Assembly: GCF_000219605.1 (NCBI RefSeq)
Contig: NC_015740.1
Span: 2,418,001-2,482,000 of the forward strand
DNA length: 64,000 nt
Direction: 5' to 3'
Source of the DNA: Stutzerimonas stutzeri
GTDB lineage: Bacteria; Pseudomonadota; Gammaproteobacteria; Pseudomonadales; Pseudomonadaceae
Shown here piece after piece: positions 28,294-37,366 of the stretch. Positions within the stretch are counted from its first letter, which is position 1; the number at the start of each line of letters is the position of its first letter. Position numbers and translations under genes: made by a program. A model generated the notes under the pieces. That model ran no database searches. It was not told the DNA's origin and saw only the letters and a list, made by a program, of their open reading frames with translations.

Positions 28294-28842
28294 TTACTTA
28301 CGCTTCTTGGGAGCGATGACCATCATCAGCTGGCGTCCTTCCAGCTTCGGATGCTGTTCGACGGTACCAATCTCAATGAGGTCAGCTTCGACCCGCTTGA
28401 GCAGTTCCATCCCCAGCTCCTGGTGAGCCATCTCACGGCCGCGGAATCGCAATGAAACCTTGGCCTTGTCCCCATCTTCAAGGAAACGTACCAGGTTGCG
28501 TAGCTTTACCTGGTAATCCCCCTCTTCCGTCCCTGGACGAAACTTGATTTCTTTGATTTGTTGCTGGTGCTGATTCTTCTTTGCAGCCGCAGCCTGCTTC
28601 TTCTTTTCGAAGAGATGCTTGCCGTAATCCATGATCCGGCAGACCGGGGGATTCGCATCAGCGGAAATCTCCACCAGATCCAGCTTTGCCTCTTCGGCGA
28701 CCCGCAACGCTTCATCAATAGAGACGATGCCAATCTGCTCGCCATCGACACCGATCAGGCGCACTTCGCGCGCGGTGATGTTTTCGTTGATCGGTGCCTT
28801 GGGCTGAGCTCTTCTATCCTGTCTCATTTCACGCTTAATAAT
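28294..28842 (-). CDS. infC: Translation initiation factor IF-3, non-ATG start
   Basis: IF-3 prevents premature 50S joining and checks the start codon. N-domain '[20 protein letters not shown]', linker rich in Lys/Gln, C-domain '[17 protein letters not shown]' and '[16 protein letters not shown]'. The first ATG is at 28827, but the ribosome site GGAG, which overlaps the thrS stop region, is ideally spaced for the ATT at 28842 ([11 protein letters not shown]; 182 residues), with ATC 28845 and ATT 28839 as neighbours. AUU starts are known for infC and underlie its autoregulation. Exact codon uncertain within these three. Confidence 0.93.
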   Translation of the reverse strand: MIKREMRQDRRAQPKAPINENITAREVRLIGVDGEQIGIVSIDEALRVAEEAKLDLVEISADANPPVCRIMDYGKHLFEKKKQAAAAKKNQHQQQIKEIKFRPGTEEGDYQVKLRNLVRFLEDGDKAKVSLRFRGREMAHQELGMELLKRVEADLIEIGTVEQHPKLEGRQLMMVIAPKKRK

Positions 28843-28844
28843 GA

Positions 28845-30767
28845 TTACTCCGATTCTTGGCGACCACGCCGGGAAACCGCCTGTGCAAGCAGCTGGGCGA
28901 ATTGTTCGAGCGGCATGGAGTCCATATCGACGCCTTCGCGGGTGCGCACAGCAACGGATCGTGTTTCGACTTCCCGATCCCCAATAACCAAGAGATAGGG
29001 AGTCTTGAGCAAAGTATGCTCGCGGATTTTAAAGCCGATCTTCTCGTTTCTCAAGTCACACTTGGCACGGAACCCGCTTTGGACCAGCGTTTTTTCCACC
29101 TCTACGGCAAATGCGGCCTGCTTGTCGGTGATATTCATGATCACCGCCTGGGTCGGCGCCAACCATGCAGGGAAAGCGCCGGCGTAGTGCTCGATGAGCA
29201 TGCCGATGAACCGCTCGAACGACCCGAGGATCGCACGGTGCAGCATCACCGGACGCTGACGGCTGTTGTCCTCCGCCACATAGCTGGCATCGAGACGCTC
29301 GGGCAGATTCGGATCGTACTGCAGCGTACCGCACTGCCAGTTGCGACCCAGGCAATCACGCAAAGTGAACTCGATCTTCGGCCCATAGAAGGCTCCCTCG
29401 CCCGGCTGATACTCCCAGGCCAGACCTGACTCATTGAGCGCTTCGGCCAGCGCACCTTCGGCGCGATCCCACAACTCGTCGGAACCGACACGCTTCGCCG
29501 GACGGGTCGAAAGCTTCATCGCGATATCGCTGAAACCGAAATCGGCATAGACCTTGAGCGTCAGCTTGATGAAGTCGGCAGCTTCCTTCTTCACCTGCTC
29601 CTCGGTGCAGAAGATGTGCGCGTCATCCTGAGTGAAGCCACGCACACGCATGATGCCATGCAGCGCACCAGACGGCTCGTTGCGGTGGCAGGCGCCGAAC
29701 TCGGCCATGCGCAGCGGCAGATCGCGGTAGGATTTCAGGCCCTGGTTGAAGATCTGCACATGACACGGGCAGTTCATCGGCTTGACTGCGTAATCGCGGT
29801 TTTCCGACGAGGTGGTAAACATGTTCTCGGCGTAGTTCGACCAATGTCCGGACTTCTCCCAGAGGATGCGGTCGACTACCTGCGGCGTGCGCACCTCCTG
29901 ATAGCCGTTCTCGCGCTGCACCTGACGCATGTACTGCTCGAGGTTCTGGTAGAGCGTCCAGCCAGCCGGGTGCCAGAAGACCATGCCAGGGGCTTCTTCC
30001 TGAGTATGGAACAGGTCGAGTTGCTTGCCGATCCGGCGATGGTCACGCTTCTCGGCCTCCTCGATGCGCTGGATATAGGCGGCCAACTGCTTCTTGTCGG
30101 CCCAGGCAGTGCCGTAGATGCGCTGCAGCTGTTCGTTCTTCGAGTCGCCACGCCAGTACGCACCGGAAATGCGGGTCAGTTTGAATGCTTTCAGGAAGCG
30201 GGTATTCGGCACGTGCGGGCCGCGGCACATGTCCACATATTCTTCGTGGTAATATAGACCCATCGCCTGCTCGTCGGGCATATCTTCGACCAGGCGCAGC
30301 TTGTAATCCTCACCTCGCGACGTGAAGACCTCGATGACTTCAGCTCGCGGCGTCATCTTCTTGATGACGTCGTAGTCCTTGTCGATCAACTCGGCCATAC
30401 GCTTCTCGATGGCCGCCATGTCTTCCGGGGTAAAGGGACGATCGATGGCGATGTCGTAATAGAAACCCTCATCGATGACCGGACCGATTACCATCTTGGC
30501 GTTCGGATACAACTGCTTTACAGCATGACCGACCAGATGCGCGCAGGAGTGGCGAATGATCTCCAACCCCTCCTCATCCTTCGGCGTGATGATCTGCAGC
30601 GAAGCATCGCGCTCGATCAAATCACAGGCGTCGACCAGCTTGCCGTCGACCTTGCCAGCCAGGGTTGCCTTCGCAAGGCCGGCGCCGATGGACTGAGCAA
30701 CCTCAGCCACGGTAACGGGATGATCGAACGAACGCTGACTGCCATCGGGAAGAGTAATGGTGGGCAT
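28845..30767 (-). CDS. thrS: Threonine-tRNA ligase
   Basis: A 640-residue class II synthetase. Domains: TGS ([20 protein letters not shown] start, to about 60), editing domain with '[16 protein letters not shown]', catalytic core with zinc ligands (Cys in '[10 protein letters not shown]', His in '[19 protein letters not shown]' region and near '[12 protein letters not shown]') and C-terminal anticodon-binding domain. The frame opens at 30857, but the ATG at 30767 is the family start. It is the first gene of the thrS-infC-rpmI-rplT cluster; its stop region holds the infC ribosome site. Confidence 0.98.
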   Translation of the reverse strand: MPTITLPDGSQRSFDHPVTVAEVAQSIGAGLAKATLAGKVDGKLVDACDLIERDASLQIITPKDEEGLEIIRHSCAHLVGHAVKQLYPNAKMVIGPVIDEGFYYDIAIDRPFTPEDMAAIEKRMAELIDKDYDVIKKMTPRAEVIEVFTSRGEDYKLRLVEDMPDEQAMGLYYHEEYVDMCRGPHVPNTRFLKAFKLTRISGAYWRGDSKNEQLQRIYGTAWADKKQLAAYIQRIEEAEKRDHRRIGKQLDLFHTQEEAPGMVFWHPAGWTLYQNLEQYMRQVQRENGYQEVRTPQVVDRILWEKSGHWSNYAENMFTTSSENRDYAVKPMNCPCHVQIFNQGLKSYRDLPLRMAEFGACHRNEPSGALHGIMRVRGFTQDDAHIFCTEEQVKKEAADFIKLTLKVYADFGFSDIAMKLSTRPAKRVGSDELWDRAEGALAEALNESGLAWEYQPGEGAFYGPKIEFTLRDCLGRNWQCGTLQYDPNLPERLDASYVAEDNSRQRPVMLHRAILGSFERFIGMLIEHYAGAFPAWLAPTQAVIMNITDKQAAFAVEVEKTLVQSGFRAKCDLRNEKIGFKIREHTLLKTPYLLVIGDREVETRSVAVRTREGVDMDSMPLEQFAQLLAQAVSRRGRQESE

Positions 30768-30957
30768 GGCGCCTCCTCTCCTAGTGGTGACCCGTACCAA
30801 AGGCCACATGGGTTGGGATGAGCCAGGAAAGCGACCCGGCGAGCAGGCCTGCCGCACAATGGCAGGCGCCTGATAGGCTCACTCTCGACCGGACCGAAGT
30901 CACTGGGAAATACGACTGGCGATGCTTCCAGAACACCGATGCGCTGGCAAGCAAGCC

Positions 30958-30990
30958 AAAAAAAAGGGTCGCTTGCGCGACCCTTTTTCG
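30958..30990 (-). terminator. Rho-independent terminator of tRNA-Val
   Basis: AAAAGGGTCGC and GCGACCCTTTT pair around TTGC; the minus strand continues in a T-run. It directly follows the tRNA-Val 3' end. Confidence 0.85.
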
Positions 30991-30993
30991 AAT

Positions 30994-31070
30994 TGGTAGG
31001 CACAATTGGATTCGAACCAACGACCCCCACCATGTCAAGGTGGTGCTCTAACCAACTGAGCTATGTGCCT
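30994..31070 (-). tRNA. tRNA-Val (anticodon GAC)
   Basis: A 77-base cloverleaf from AGGCACATAGCTCAG to an encoded CCA on the minus strand. Anticodon stem CCACC/GGTGG with loop TTGACAT gives GAC. Confidence 0.97.
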
Positions 31071-31238
31071 TCGATGGGGGCGCATTCTAAATGGATGAAA
31101 AAAAGAGTCAAGCAGTTTTTTCTGCTAACTCACTGATATTTGGAAAATTTGGAAATCCACACGTATCGCTGGGCCTACCTGGCAAGGCGGCCGGTTAAGC
31201 GCTAGCATGCGTAAAATATTTAGAACAGAGATTGCAAT

Positions 31239-32522
31239 ATGCCGCACAAGGACTATCCAACTTCCTACTATGCTGCGACCGCCAATCAAACCGTATCTCG
31301 CCCCGCGCTAGCTGATCATCATCAGGTCGACGTGTGCGTCATTGGCGCCGGTTACACCGGTCTGTCCACTGCCCTGTTCCTGCTCGAGAAGGGCTTCAGC
31401 GTCACCGTTCTGGAAGCCGTGAAGGTTGGCTTCGGCGCATCCGGTCGCAACGGCGGGCAAATCGTCAACAGCTACAGCCGAGACCTCGACAGCATTGAGC
31501 GCAGCGTCAGCGAGCCTGCCGCCAAGCTGATCGGCGAAATGGCATTTGAAGGCGGAAGGATCATCCGCGATCGGGTCGCCCGCTACCACATCAGGAGCGA
31601 CCTGAAAGACGGCGGCGTGTTTGCTGCTTTCAACAAGAAGCAGATGCACCATCTCGAAGCGCAGAAGGCGCTATGGGAGCGATACGGCTACCAGCATCTC
31701 GAATTGCTGGACCAGCATGATATCCAGCAGGTTGTAGCGTCTGATCGCTACGCCGGCGGCATGCTCGATAAACAAGGCGGCCATATCCACCCGCTCAATC
31801 TGGCCCTGGGAGAAGCCACGGCGATCGAGTCTCTCGGCGGCATCATCTATGAGAACTCGCCAGCGATCCGCGTCGAGCGCGGCGAGCAGCCGGTAGTGCA
31901 CACGCCTGATGGGAGTATTCGCGCTAGGTTCGTGGTGGTGGCAGGCAATGCGTACCTAGGCGGCCTGATCCCTGAACTGGCGGCAAAATCGATGCCTTGC
32001 GGAACCCAGGTGATAGCTACCGAGCCTCTTGACGAGGAACTCGCTCGCAGCCTTCTGCCCCAGGATTACTGCGTCGAGGACTGCAACTATCTGCTCGACT
32101 ACTATCGGCTCTCGGCAGACAAGCGTCTCATCTACGGAGGTGGGGTCGTTTATGGTGCGCGAGATCCAGCTGATGTCACCTCGATCATCCGACCGAAGAT
32201 GCTAAAAACATTCCCACAGCTGGCGAATGTGAAAGTCGACTACGCCTGGACGGGCAACTTCCTGCTCACGCTGTCGCGCCTACCGCAAGTCGGGCGGCTG
32301 GGAAGCAACATCTATTACTCTCAAGGCTGCAGCGGTCACGGCGTCACCTACACCCACGTCGCAGGCAAAGTGATCGCCGAAGCACTGAGCGGCCAGGCCG
32401 AGCGTTTCGATGCTTTCGCCAGCCTGCCGCACTACCCGTTCCCAGGCGGTCAGCGCTTCCAGGCGCCGCTCAGCGCTCTCGGCGCCATGTACTACAGTCT
32501 GCGCGACCGAATCGGGTTCTAG
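31239..32522 (+). CDS. FAD-dependent oxidoreductase, gamma-glutamylputrescine oxidase-like
   Basis: A 427-residue DAO-family flavoprotein. The N-terminal dinucleotide-binding motif 'VCVIGAGYTGLSTALFL' and the 'GFGASGRNGGQIVNSYSRDL' motif are typical of the PuuB/PauB/OrdL group, which oxidises gamma-glutamylated polyamines. By gene neighbourhood (followed by PA2778/PA2779-type genes) it corresponds to a PauB-type enzyme of pseudomonads. Substrate not provable from sequence alone. The ATG at 31239 is weakly preceded by a ribosome site. Confidence 0.88.
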   Translation: MPHKDYPTSYYAATANQTVSRPALADHHQVDVCVIGAGYTGLSTALFLLEKGFSVTVLEAVKVGFGASGRNGGQIVNSYSRDLDSIERSVSEPAAKLIGEMAFEGGRIIRDRVARYHIRSDLKDGGVFAAFNKKQMHHLEAQKALWERYGYQHLELLDQHDIQQVVASDRYAGGMLDKQGGHIHPLNLALGEATAIESLGGIIYENSPAIRVERGEQPVVHTPDGSIRARFVVVAGNAYLGGLIPELAAKSMPCGTQVIATEPLDEELARSLLPQDYCVEDCNYLLDYYRLSADKRLIYGGGVVYGARDPADVTSIIRPKMLKTFPQLANVKVDYAWTGNFLLTLSRLPQVGRLGSNIYYSQGCSGHGVTYTHVAGKVIAEALSGQAERFDAFASLPHYPFPGGQRFQAPLSALGAMYYSLRDRIGF

Positions 32523-33478
32523 TGAACAGGCAGCGGGCACGACGGTGGCGGAGCGCATTGCCGAGCCGCCTGCTCTGCGGCAGCCGGCAAAGGCGCCTTT
32601 AGACGGTCATCACCCGGTGCAAGTCGGGCCGAACAGGCTCGAGCCTGCCGGGCCTCCGAGATGCAGCCCTGCTCGGCCATTACCTGCGACAGATTGAACC
32701 AACCGATCGCGAACCTCTGGTCCACGCGCACGCTGGCACGCAACGATGCCTCCGCAGCGTGTATCTCACCCGAACCGTACTGGCTGTTAGCCAAGGCGAA
32801 GTACGCCAGCGCTGACCCCCAGCGCGCCGTAGCGGCATCGTATGCCTGCCGGGCACCCCGCCGTTGCCCGACCTCCTCCATATCACTGGCACTGCGAAGC
32901 CAAACGGCCTCCTGCGCAGTCTCTGGAATCTGAGCTGGTGTCAGGGTGAGCACAGCCCAACGGCCGCCTTTGGCCCAGGATCGTTCGAACTCCCGAAATC
33001 CACCAACCCATCGTTCCGTGGTACCGGAACGCAAGATGATCTCCTGCCGCTCAAGATCGAATCCCACCACCACAGCAAAATGCCACTGCGGCCATCGATC
33101 GAATGCTAGGTTTTGCAACACAAGCACCGGATTACCCGACGCGATCTCGGTCAGAACATCCTCCAGACGGGGGCGCAGCGGGTAGACCAGCAGCCCGGCG
33201 GAGCGAGCAGCAGCCACCATTTCCACCTGTAGACTGCCCTTGCGCTGAGGGATGTAAACCTGCTCGACCAATGCATCGGGCGTCGCGTCAATTCCCCGTT
33301 GCGACAGCATCGTGGCCAGCGCAGCGGGCCCGCATTGGAAGTCTTCCTGCGGATAGAACGGTACATCAGCCAACTCGGCCCGAACGGGGAGGTGCGAGGC
33401 GTCGACAAGCGTCACTGTCGTACGAGCACAGGCCCCGAGCAGGCCGAACAATACAAGCAGGGCTAACCGCAGGCTCAA
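32519..33478 (-). CDS. PA2778-type C39-like cysteine peptidase lipoprotein
   Basis: A 319-residue exported protein. Signal peptide with lipobox (LFGLLGACA; Cys near residue 17), then a C39-like peptidase domain: Cys in 'DFQCGPAALATMLSQRG', His in 'WPQWHFAVVVGF', and 'LRSGTTERWVGGF'. The C-terminal third has TPR-like repeats (AYDAATARWGSALAYFAL). The start codon is TTG at 33478, overlapping the stop of the PA2779-type gene, so translation is coupled. The stop overlaps that of the convergent oxidase. Substrate unknown. Confidence 0.85.
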   Translation of the reverse strand: MSLRLALLVLFGLLGACARTTVTLVDASHLPVRAELADVPFYPQEDFQCGPAALATMLSQRGIDATPDALVEQVYIPQRKGSLQVEMVAAARSAGLLVYPLRPRLEDVLTEIASGNPVLVLQNLAFDRWPQWHFAVVVGFDLERQEIILRSGTTERWVGGFREFERSWAKGGRWAVLTLTPAQIPETAQEAVWLRSASDMEEVGQRRGARQAYDAATARWGSALAYFALANSQYGSGEIHAAEASLRASVRVDQRFAIGWFNLSQVMAEQGCISEARQARACSARLAPGDDRLKAPLPAAAEQAARQCAPPPSCPLPVH

Positions 33479-33876
33479 CGGTTGATGCAGTTGACGAAGT
33501 TGAAGATGTTGGTCGCGCAGAGCATGTCGGTGATGATGAAGATCACCAGAAACAGCACGATCACACCAACCACACCAGCGCCTGCCGGCGCTTGGTCAAG
33601 CTGCTGGTTGAATTGCGCCAGCTCTGCGGCGGTCAGACTGTTGATACGCTTTTCCACTTGGTCACGCTCAACGCCCATAGACTCGAGCTTTTTTTGCACG
33701 TCCTGATCTTCCAGCATGGTCAGCAACTGCTGTCTGTCGACTTGCTGCTGATGCTCGGCGACCACTTCCGGCGTTCCGATCATGGCAGCCTGCGCCATGG
33801 GAATCTGTGCCACCAACAGGATATGCAAAGCAGCCAGTACGGTAGCGATACGCTTGAGTAACGGGGAGGTAAACAT
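33475..33876 (-). CDS. PA2779-type membrane protein
   Basis: A 133-residue protein with an N-terminal signal peptide (VLAALHILLVAQIPMAQA), a helical middle rich in Gln/Glu (HQQQVDRQQLLTMLEDQD) and a C-terminal transmembrane segment (GVVGVIVLFLVIFIITDML). It is the standard partner of the PA2778-type peptidase; the role is unknown, possibly a substrate or membrane anchor. The ribosome site AAGGAGT precedes the ATG. Confidence 0.88.
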   Translation of the reverse strand: MFTSPLLKRIATVLAALHILLVAQIPMAQAAMIGTPEVVAEHQQQVDRQQLLTMLEDQDVQKKLESMGVERDQVEKRINSLTAAELAQFNQQLDQAPAGAGVVGVIVLFLVIFIITDMLCATNIFNFVNCINR

Positions 33877-34038
33877 AGCGGAAACTCCTTGTTTTTCTTC
33901 AGCCAGGATTGCAAAGCGCCATCAAGCAATAAGACGAAATGACGCCGCTTCGGTTCCCGCCCATAGCCTCTTTTTTCCCCGGACGACAAGGCCCAGCAAG
34001 CCAATACCCAGCAACACGGCAAATGCAATTCAGAGGCG

Positions 34039-34221
34039 GTGAGCAGCCTTGTCGGCAAGGTCGCAACCCCCGAATTACTGGAACAGGCGAGGGACAAGGC
34101 AGGTGCCGATGTAGCCCGAATACTTCGGCCCGATGACGTCGTTACACTGGAGTACAACTCCCAGAGACTGAACCTTAATACTGACGCAAATCTGACCATA
34201 GAACGCGTCAGCTGCGGCTGA
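34039..34221 (+). CDS. Short I78-family peptidase inhibitor
   Basis: A 60-residue protein matching the I78 inhibitor core: 'LVGKVATPELLEQARDKAGA', 'RILRPDDVVTLEYNSQRLNL' and a terminal 'IERVSCG'. Family members inhibit serine peptidases. The only plausible start is GTG at 34039 after AGAGGC; no ATG and no signal peptide precede it in frame, so it is a cytoplasmic short form or a 5'-truncated gene. It lies opposite the PA2778/PA2779 pair. Confidence 0.75.
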   Translation: MSSLVGKVATPELLEQARDKAGADVARILRPDDVVTLEYNSQRLNLNTDANLTIERVSCG

Positions 34222-34235
34222 ACCCGCACCTGAGC

Positions 34236-34270
34236 CCGACTGACCGCCAGTATCTTCTGGCGGCTGTCGG
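34236..34270. terminator. Hairpin between the I78 gene and the acyltransferase
   Basis: CCGCCAG and CTGGCGG pair, extended by CCGAC and GTCGG, around TATCTT. Two convergent genes end beside it; no T-run, so moderate support as a bidirectional terminator. Confidence 0.5.
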
Positions 34271-34290
34271 GAGGACCTAGCGGATGCGCA

Positions 34291-35319
34291 TCACGCCACG
34301 GCCTTGCGCATACGCAGATGCGAAGCGGAGATTCGCTTTGGCGGAGTAAGCAGAAAGTGCAGGTTGAAACGATTGATCACGATCTGAGCCAGCAGCGGAG
34401 CAACGAGCCCAATCAGTGTGCCGACCACGAGATGTGCAGCAATCGAGTCGATGCCTAGGAACTTGCTGAGAATCACCCGCACGCCGCTCCCGGCCAGGAT
34501 ATGCATGAGGTAGATCGTCATCGAGGACGCGCCGATAAACAGAAACCAGTCGACACGGAATTGTCCAAGCCACATCGAAAGCGCGACCATAAAAAAGATG
34601 GATATCGTTGCCAGAGCCAGCACCGGCAGGCCGCCGTCGGTGTAGTTCATGCCAAATGTGATATGAAACAGATACTGGCCGATAATGAACAAAGCACCGA
34701 AAAACACGGTTAATTGCGTGCAGCGTGCCAGGAAAAAAGCCTTCACTTCGTTGAACCAGACCCCCAGCGCGAAGAACACCGTATTCCCCAGGATGAAGCG
34801 CGTCATGTTGTTGATCGTCAGTTCCTGCTGGAAGACGAACAGGACTCCGAACAGCACCACGAACGGTAGAAAGTATCGGCGATCGGCTTTCGCATACAGG
34901 AACGTGCAGACCAGAAACACCAGGAACAGGGCATAAAGGAACCAGAACTGGGCACGCGGCAGCCATAGCAACGAGAACACCTCAGTCAAGGTGACCTGGC
35001 CATTGGTGTAATTCGACAGGACGACTTCTAACAGCCCTTGCAGCAAGGACCAGACAATGAATGGATAAACGATCGTATCCACCTTGTTGATGATCAGGCC
35101 GCCCCTACCCCGCTTTTGCAGCGAATCGAAAAAAAACAAGCCGGAAAGGAAGAAGAACAACGGCATGTGGAAGCTATAGATGATGCTGTCCACAAGCACG
35201 AATTCACCTTCATCCATGGGCAGCCCTGCATTGAAGACGCCCCGCGCGACATGCCCGTAGACAACGAGAATGATTCCGATCGCCTTGGCATAATCAACCC
35301 AAACGTTTCTCTCCTGCAT
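34291..35319 (-). CDS. Membrane acyltransferase 3 family protein
   Basis: A 342-residue multi-pass membrane protein of the acyltransferase 3 (OafA/WecH-like) family: 'WVDYAKAIGIILVVYGHVARG' start with the catalytic-type His, then 'SFHMPLFFFLSGLFFF' and about ten hydrophobic segments. These enzymes acylate sugars of surface polysaccharides or other envelope molecules; the substrate is unknown. The ATG at 35319 follows CAAGGAGAACA. AT content is slightly higher than the neighbours, as often in envelope-modifying genes. Confidence 0.85.
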   Translation of the reverse strand: MQERNVWVDYAKAIGIILVVYGHVARGVFNAGLPMDEGEFVLVDSIIYSFHMPLFFFLSGLFFFDSLQKRGRGGLIINKVDTIVYPFIVWSLLQGLLEVVLSNYTNGQVTLTEVFSLLWLPRAQFWFLYALFLVFLVCTFLYAKADRRYFLPFVVLFGVLFVFQQELTINNMTRFILGNTVFFALGVWFNEVKAFFLARCTQLTVFFGALFIIGQYLFHITFGMNYTDGGLPVLALATISIFFMVALSMWLGQFRVDWFLFIGASSMTIYLMHILAGSGVRVILSKFLGIDSIAAHLVVGTLIGLVAPLLAQIVINRFNLHFLLTPPKRISASHLRMRKAVA

Positions 35320-35520
35320 TGTCTGTTCTCCTTGTATTTCGGCCAATAAGCAGGCGGCACACCGCCCTCTGCAGAAAGCGGATGGAGGAGATAGACAACA
35401 GGATTTCTCGATGGTTTAGCGACACAACGGCTGCATGTCCGTATCTGCCGGACGGACAGCGACGCCACAGCCGCGTAGGATTGCCGGCACGGTCCGATTG
35501 CACGCTTCAGGAGCCACCTA

Positions 35521-36129
35521 ATGACCGACTCAACTTTCCAGTCCTGCTCCATTCTGCTTCTGGCCGGAGGCCGCGGGCAGCGTATGGGCGGTCAGGATAA
35601 GGGGCTGCTGGAGTGGCGAGGTCGCCCACTGATCGCCTGGCTGCATGACGTTGCCCGCCCACTGACCGATGAGCTCTTGCTGTCCTGCAATCGGAACCAT
35701 GCGCGTTACGCCGGCTATGCCGACCGCCTGGTCAGCGATGACGAAGACGGATTTCCTGGCCCGCTCGCAGGGATACGCGCCGGGCTTGCCGCCGCGAGCC
35801 ACCGCTGGCTGCTCCTGCTGCCATGCGATACACCCCTTGTAGATCGTCCGCTGCTGCATTCGCTGTACTCGGCAGCAATCAGCACGCCCGACCAACCCGT
35901 GATGCTCCGCTGCGGCGAACAATGGGAGCCGCTGTTCTGTGTCATACCTACCAGCATGCGAGCAGAAATAGACGCTTTCTGGCGTGCCGGGGAGCGCAGC
36001 CCGCAACGCATTCTGCTGAAGCTCGGCGCGCGTGAACTGCAAGTCAGAAAAGACGATCCTCGCCTGGCCAACCTCAACACACCGGAGCTTCTCAAAGCCA
36101 GCCGTTCAGAGCTGGGAACTTCATCGTAG
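35521..36129 (+). CDS. mobA: Molybdenum cofactor guanylyltransferase
   Basis: A 202-residue nucleotidyltransferase. The signature '[19 protein letters not shown]' near residue 12 and '[18 protein letters not shown]' and '[12 protein letters not shown]' (metal-binding Asp) are those of MobA, which links GMP to molybdopterin. This is needed for nitrate reductase-type enzymes, in keeping with the nitrate regulators at the end of the window. Normal length. Confidence 0.95.
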   Translation: MTDSTFQSCSILLLAGGRGQRMGGQDKGLLEWRGRPLIAWLHDVARPLTDELLLSCNRNHARYAGYADRLVSDDEDGFPGPLAGIRAGLAAASHRWLLLLPCDTPLVDRPLLHSLYSAAISTPDQPVMLRCGEQWEPLFCVIPTSMRAEIDAFWRAGERSPQRILLKLGARELQVRKDDPRLANLNTPELLKASRSELGTSS

Positions 36130-36175
36130 CGCGCTTCGTCCGATGGTTATCGTTACTCGCAGAAGGAACAGCGTC

Positions 36176-36397
36176 ATGCAAACACGCACCCTACCCACCC
36201 TCATTCTTGCGCTGAGCTTCGGCATATTGGCCGGTTGCGCCAATCCGAGCGTTATCACCCTGAACGACGGTCGCGAGATCCAGACCCTGGACCGTCCGGA
36301 TTACGACGACGAGTCGGGGTTCTATGAATACGAGCAGCTCGACGGCAAGCCGGGCAAAGTGAACAAGGATCAGGTCCGCACCGTACGCGAACTCTGA
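36176..36397 (+). CDS. YgdI/YgdR-like small lipoprotein
   Basis: A 73-residue lipoprotein precursor: signal peptide ending in 'GILAGCAN' (lipobox, Cys ~21), then an SH3-like YgdI/YgdR domain ('SVITLNDGREIQTLD', 'YEYEQLDGKPGKVNKDQV'). Function unknown. The ATG at 36176 follows AGAAGGAACA; the longer frame from 36032 overlaps mobA and is not used. A strong hairpin follows. Confidence 0.9.
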   Translation: MQTRTLPTLILALSFGILAGCANPSVITLNDGREIQTLDRPDYDDESGFYEYEQLDGKPGKVNKDQVRTVREL

Positions 36398-36408
36398 TCA
36401 GTCTGAAC

Positions 36409-36442
36409 GTCGTGCTGTCGGCTTCGGATCAGACAGCACGAC
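36409..36442. terminator. Hairpin after the YgdR-like gene
   Basis: GTCGTGCTGTC and GACAGCACGAC pair perfectly (11 bp) around a 12-base loop. No T-run; moderate terminator candidate. Confidence 0.5.
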
Positions 36443-36541
36443 AAGCCTCAGCATGTCTCACCGGGCCAGCACGGCGTGTGAAAAAAATCCGGCGTAACGT
36501 CTTGTGCGACAAAACTTTTTCTGTAGAATGCGCGCCATCTT

Positions 36542-36618
36542 CGGAGCGTAGCGCAGCTTGGTAGCGCGTCTCGTTCGGGACGAGAAGGTCGCTGGTTCGA
36601 ATCCAGTCGCTCCGACCA
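36542..36618 (+). tRNA. tRNA-Pro (anticodon CGG)
   Basis: A 77-base cloverleaf from CGGAGCGTAGCGCAG to an encoded CCA. Anticodon stem TCTCG/CGAGA with loop TTCGGGA gives CGG. Confidence 0.97.
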
Positions 36619-36652
36619 TATCCCGCGGATCTGCTATTGAATGGCAGACCAT

Positions 36653-36683
36653 AAAAAACCGGCCAACGAGCCGGTTTTTTTAT
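36653..36683 (+). terminator. Rho-independent terminator of tRNA-Pro(CGG)
   Basis: AAAACCGGC and GCCGGTTTT pair around CAACGA and are followed by a T-run. Confidence 0.88.
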
Positions 36684-36697
36684 GCATGTCATTTGAC

Positions 36698-36946
36698 CTA
36701 CTTTGCGGCAGCCTGCAGAAAGCTCACTACTTGTTCGGCCTCGAACGGCCAATCCAATTCTGCACCATTGTCAACGCGGCGAAGCACCGGTATCCGTAGC
36801 CCGTAGAGTTCGACCCAGTCGGAGCGCTCGGCAATATCCATCAATTCCACTAACAGACCATGCTCTACAAGCGGCATGAGCACCTCTTCTGCCTGCTCGC
36901 AGAGATGGCAACCCAGAGTTCCGAAAAGCTGGCATTCAGGCAACAT
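36698..36946 (-). CDS. Glutaredoxin-like protein
   Basis: An 82-residue thioredoxin-fold protein with the redox motif Cys-His-Leu-Cys (LFGTLGCHLCEQAEEVL) and the cis-Pro region 'LRIPVLRRVDNGAELDWPF'. It belongs to the short glutaredoxin-like family common beside tRNA-Pro in pseudomonads. Longer in-frame starts (to 37033) exist; ATG 36946 gives the natural fold start although its ribosome site is weak. Substrate unknown. Confidence 0.85.
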   Translation of the reverse strand: MLPECQLFGTLGCHLCEQAEEVLMPLVEHGLLVELMDIAERSDWVELYGLRIPVLRRVDNGAELDWPFEAEQVVSFLQAAAK

Positions 36947-37366
36947 TGGCGATCTCGCAATCATTCGTGTCGAAATTCTAGCAAGGCCGAGGTGGTTAGC
37001 CATCTTAGTTACGAAGCGTGAATGCGCCTTCACGCAGTCAAAAATGTGAAATCGGCCCCACTCACTAGGCGATTATGCTCAGGCCATTCGACTCTGCCCG
37101 AGCAAAACGCTAGGATGCTGCCACCCGCGGCGACGCAGATTGCCCGGTTGACCCTTTAGTGTTTAATCGCCAGATCATGCGACGTGAATATTTGATGCGT
37201 GACCGACCGACAGCCTTAAACGGCCGTCAGGGCTGCGACCGTCTAGCACGTTGACTTGCAGGGCTTGGCGACTAAAGTCTAAGGGTTGAAAAACCTCTGT
37301 AATGTTTTATTGCATGGCGCCGTAAAGAGCGACTTCAGAGCATCATCCAACGAGGAGAAATAAGAA
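36947..37366. other. 420-bp intergenic region upstream of the OprD-type gene
   Basis: No convincing gene. It holds the 5' end of the glutaredoxin-like gene, a likely sigma-70 promoter for the porin (37251-37278) and an 80-90-base leader. Confidence 0.5.
37251..37278 (+). promoter_or_regulatory. Probable promoter of the OprD-type porin gene
   Basis: TTGACT at 37251-37256, a 16-base spacer, TAAAGT at 37273-37278. About 85 bases before the ATG, with GAGGAGA as ribosome site at 37351-37358. Confidence 0.5.

Noticed and set aside
33936..34035. PEP-CTERM-like tail ('LLGIGLLGLVVRGKKR') on the minus strand upstream of the PA2779-type gene
   Set aside because: The frame has a stop immediately upstream and no start codon or body; it is opposite the I78 region and is probably chance.
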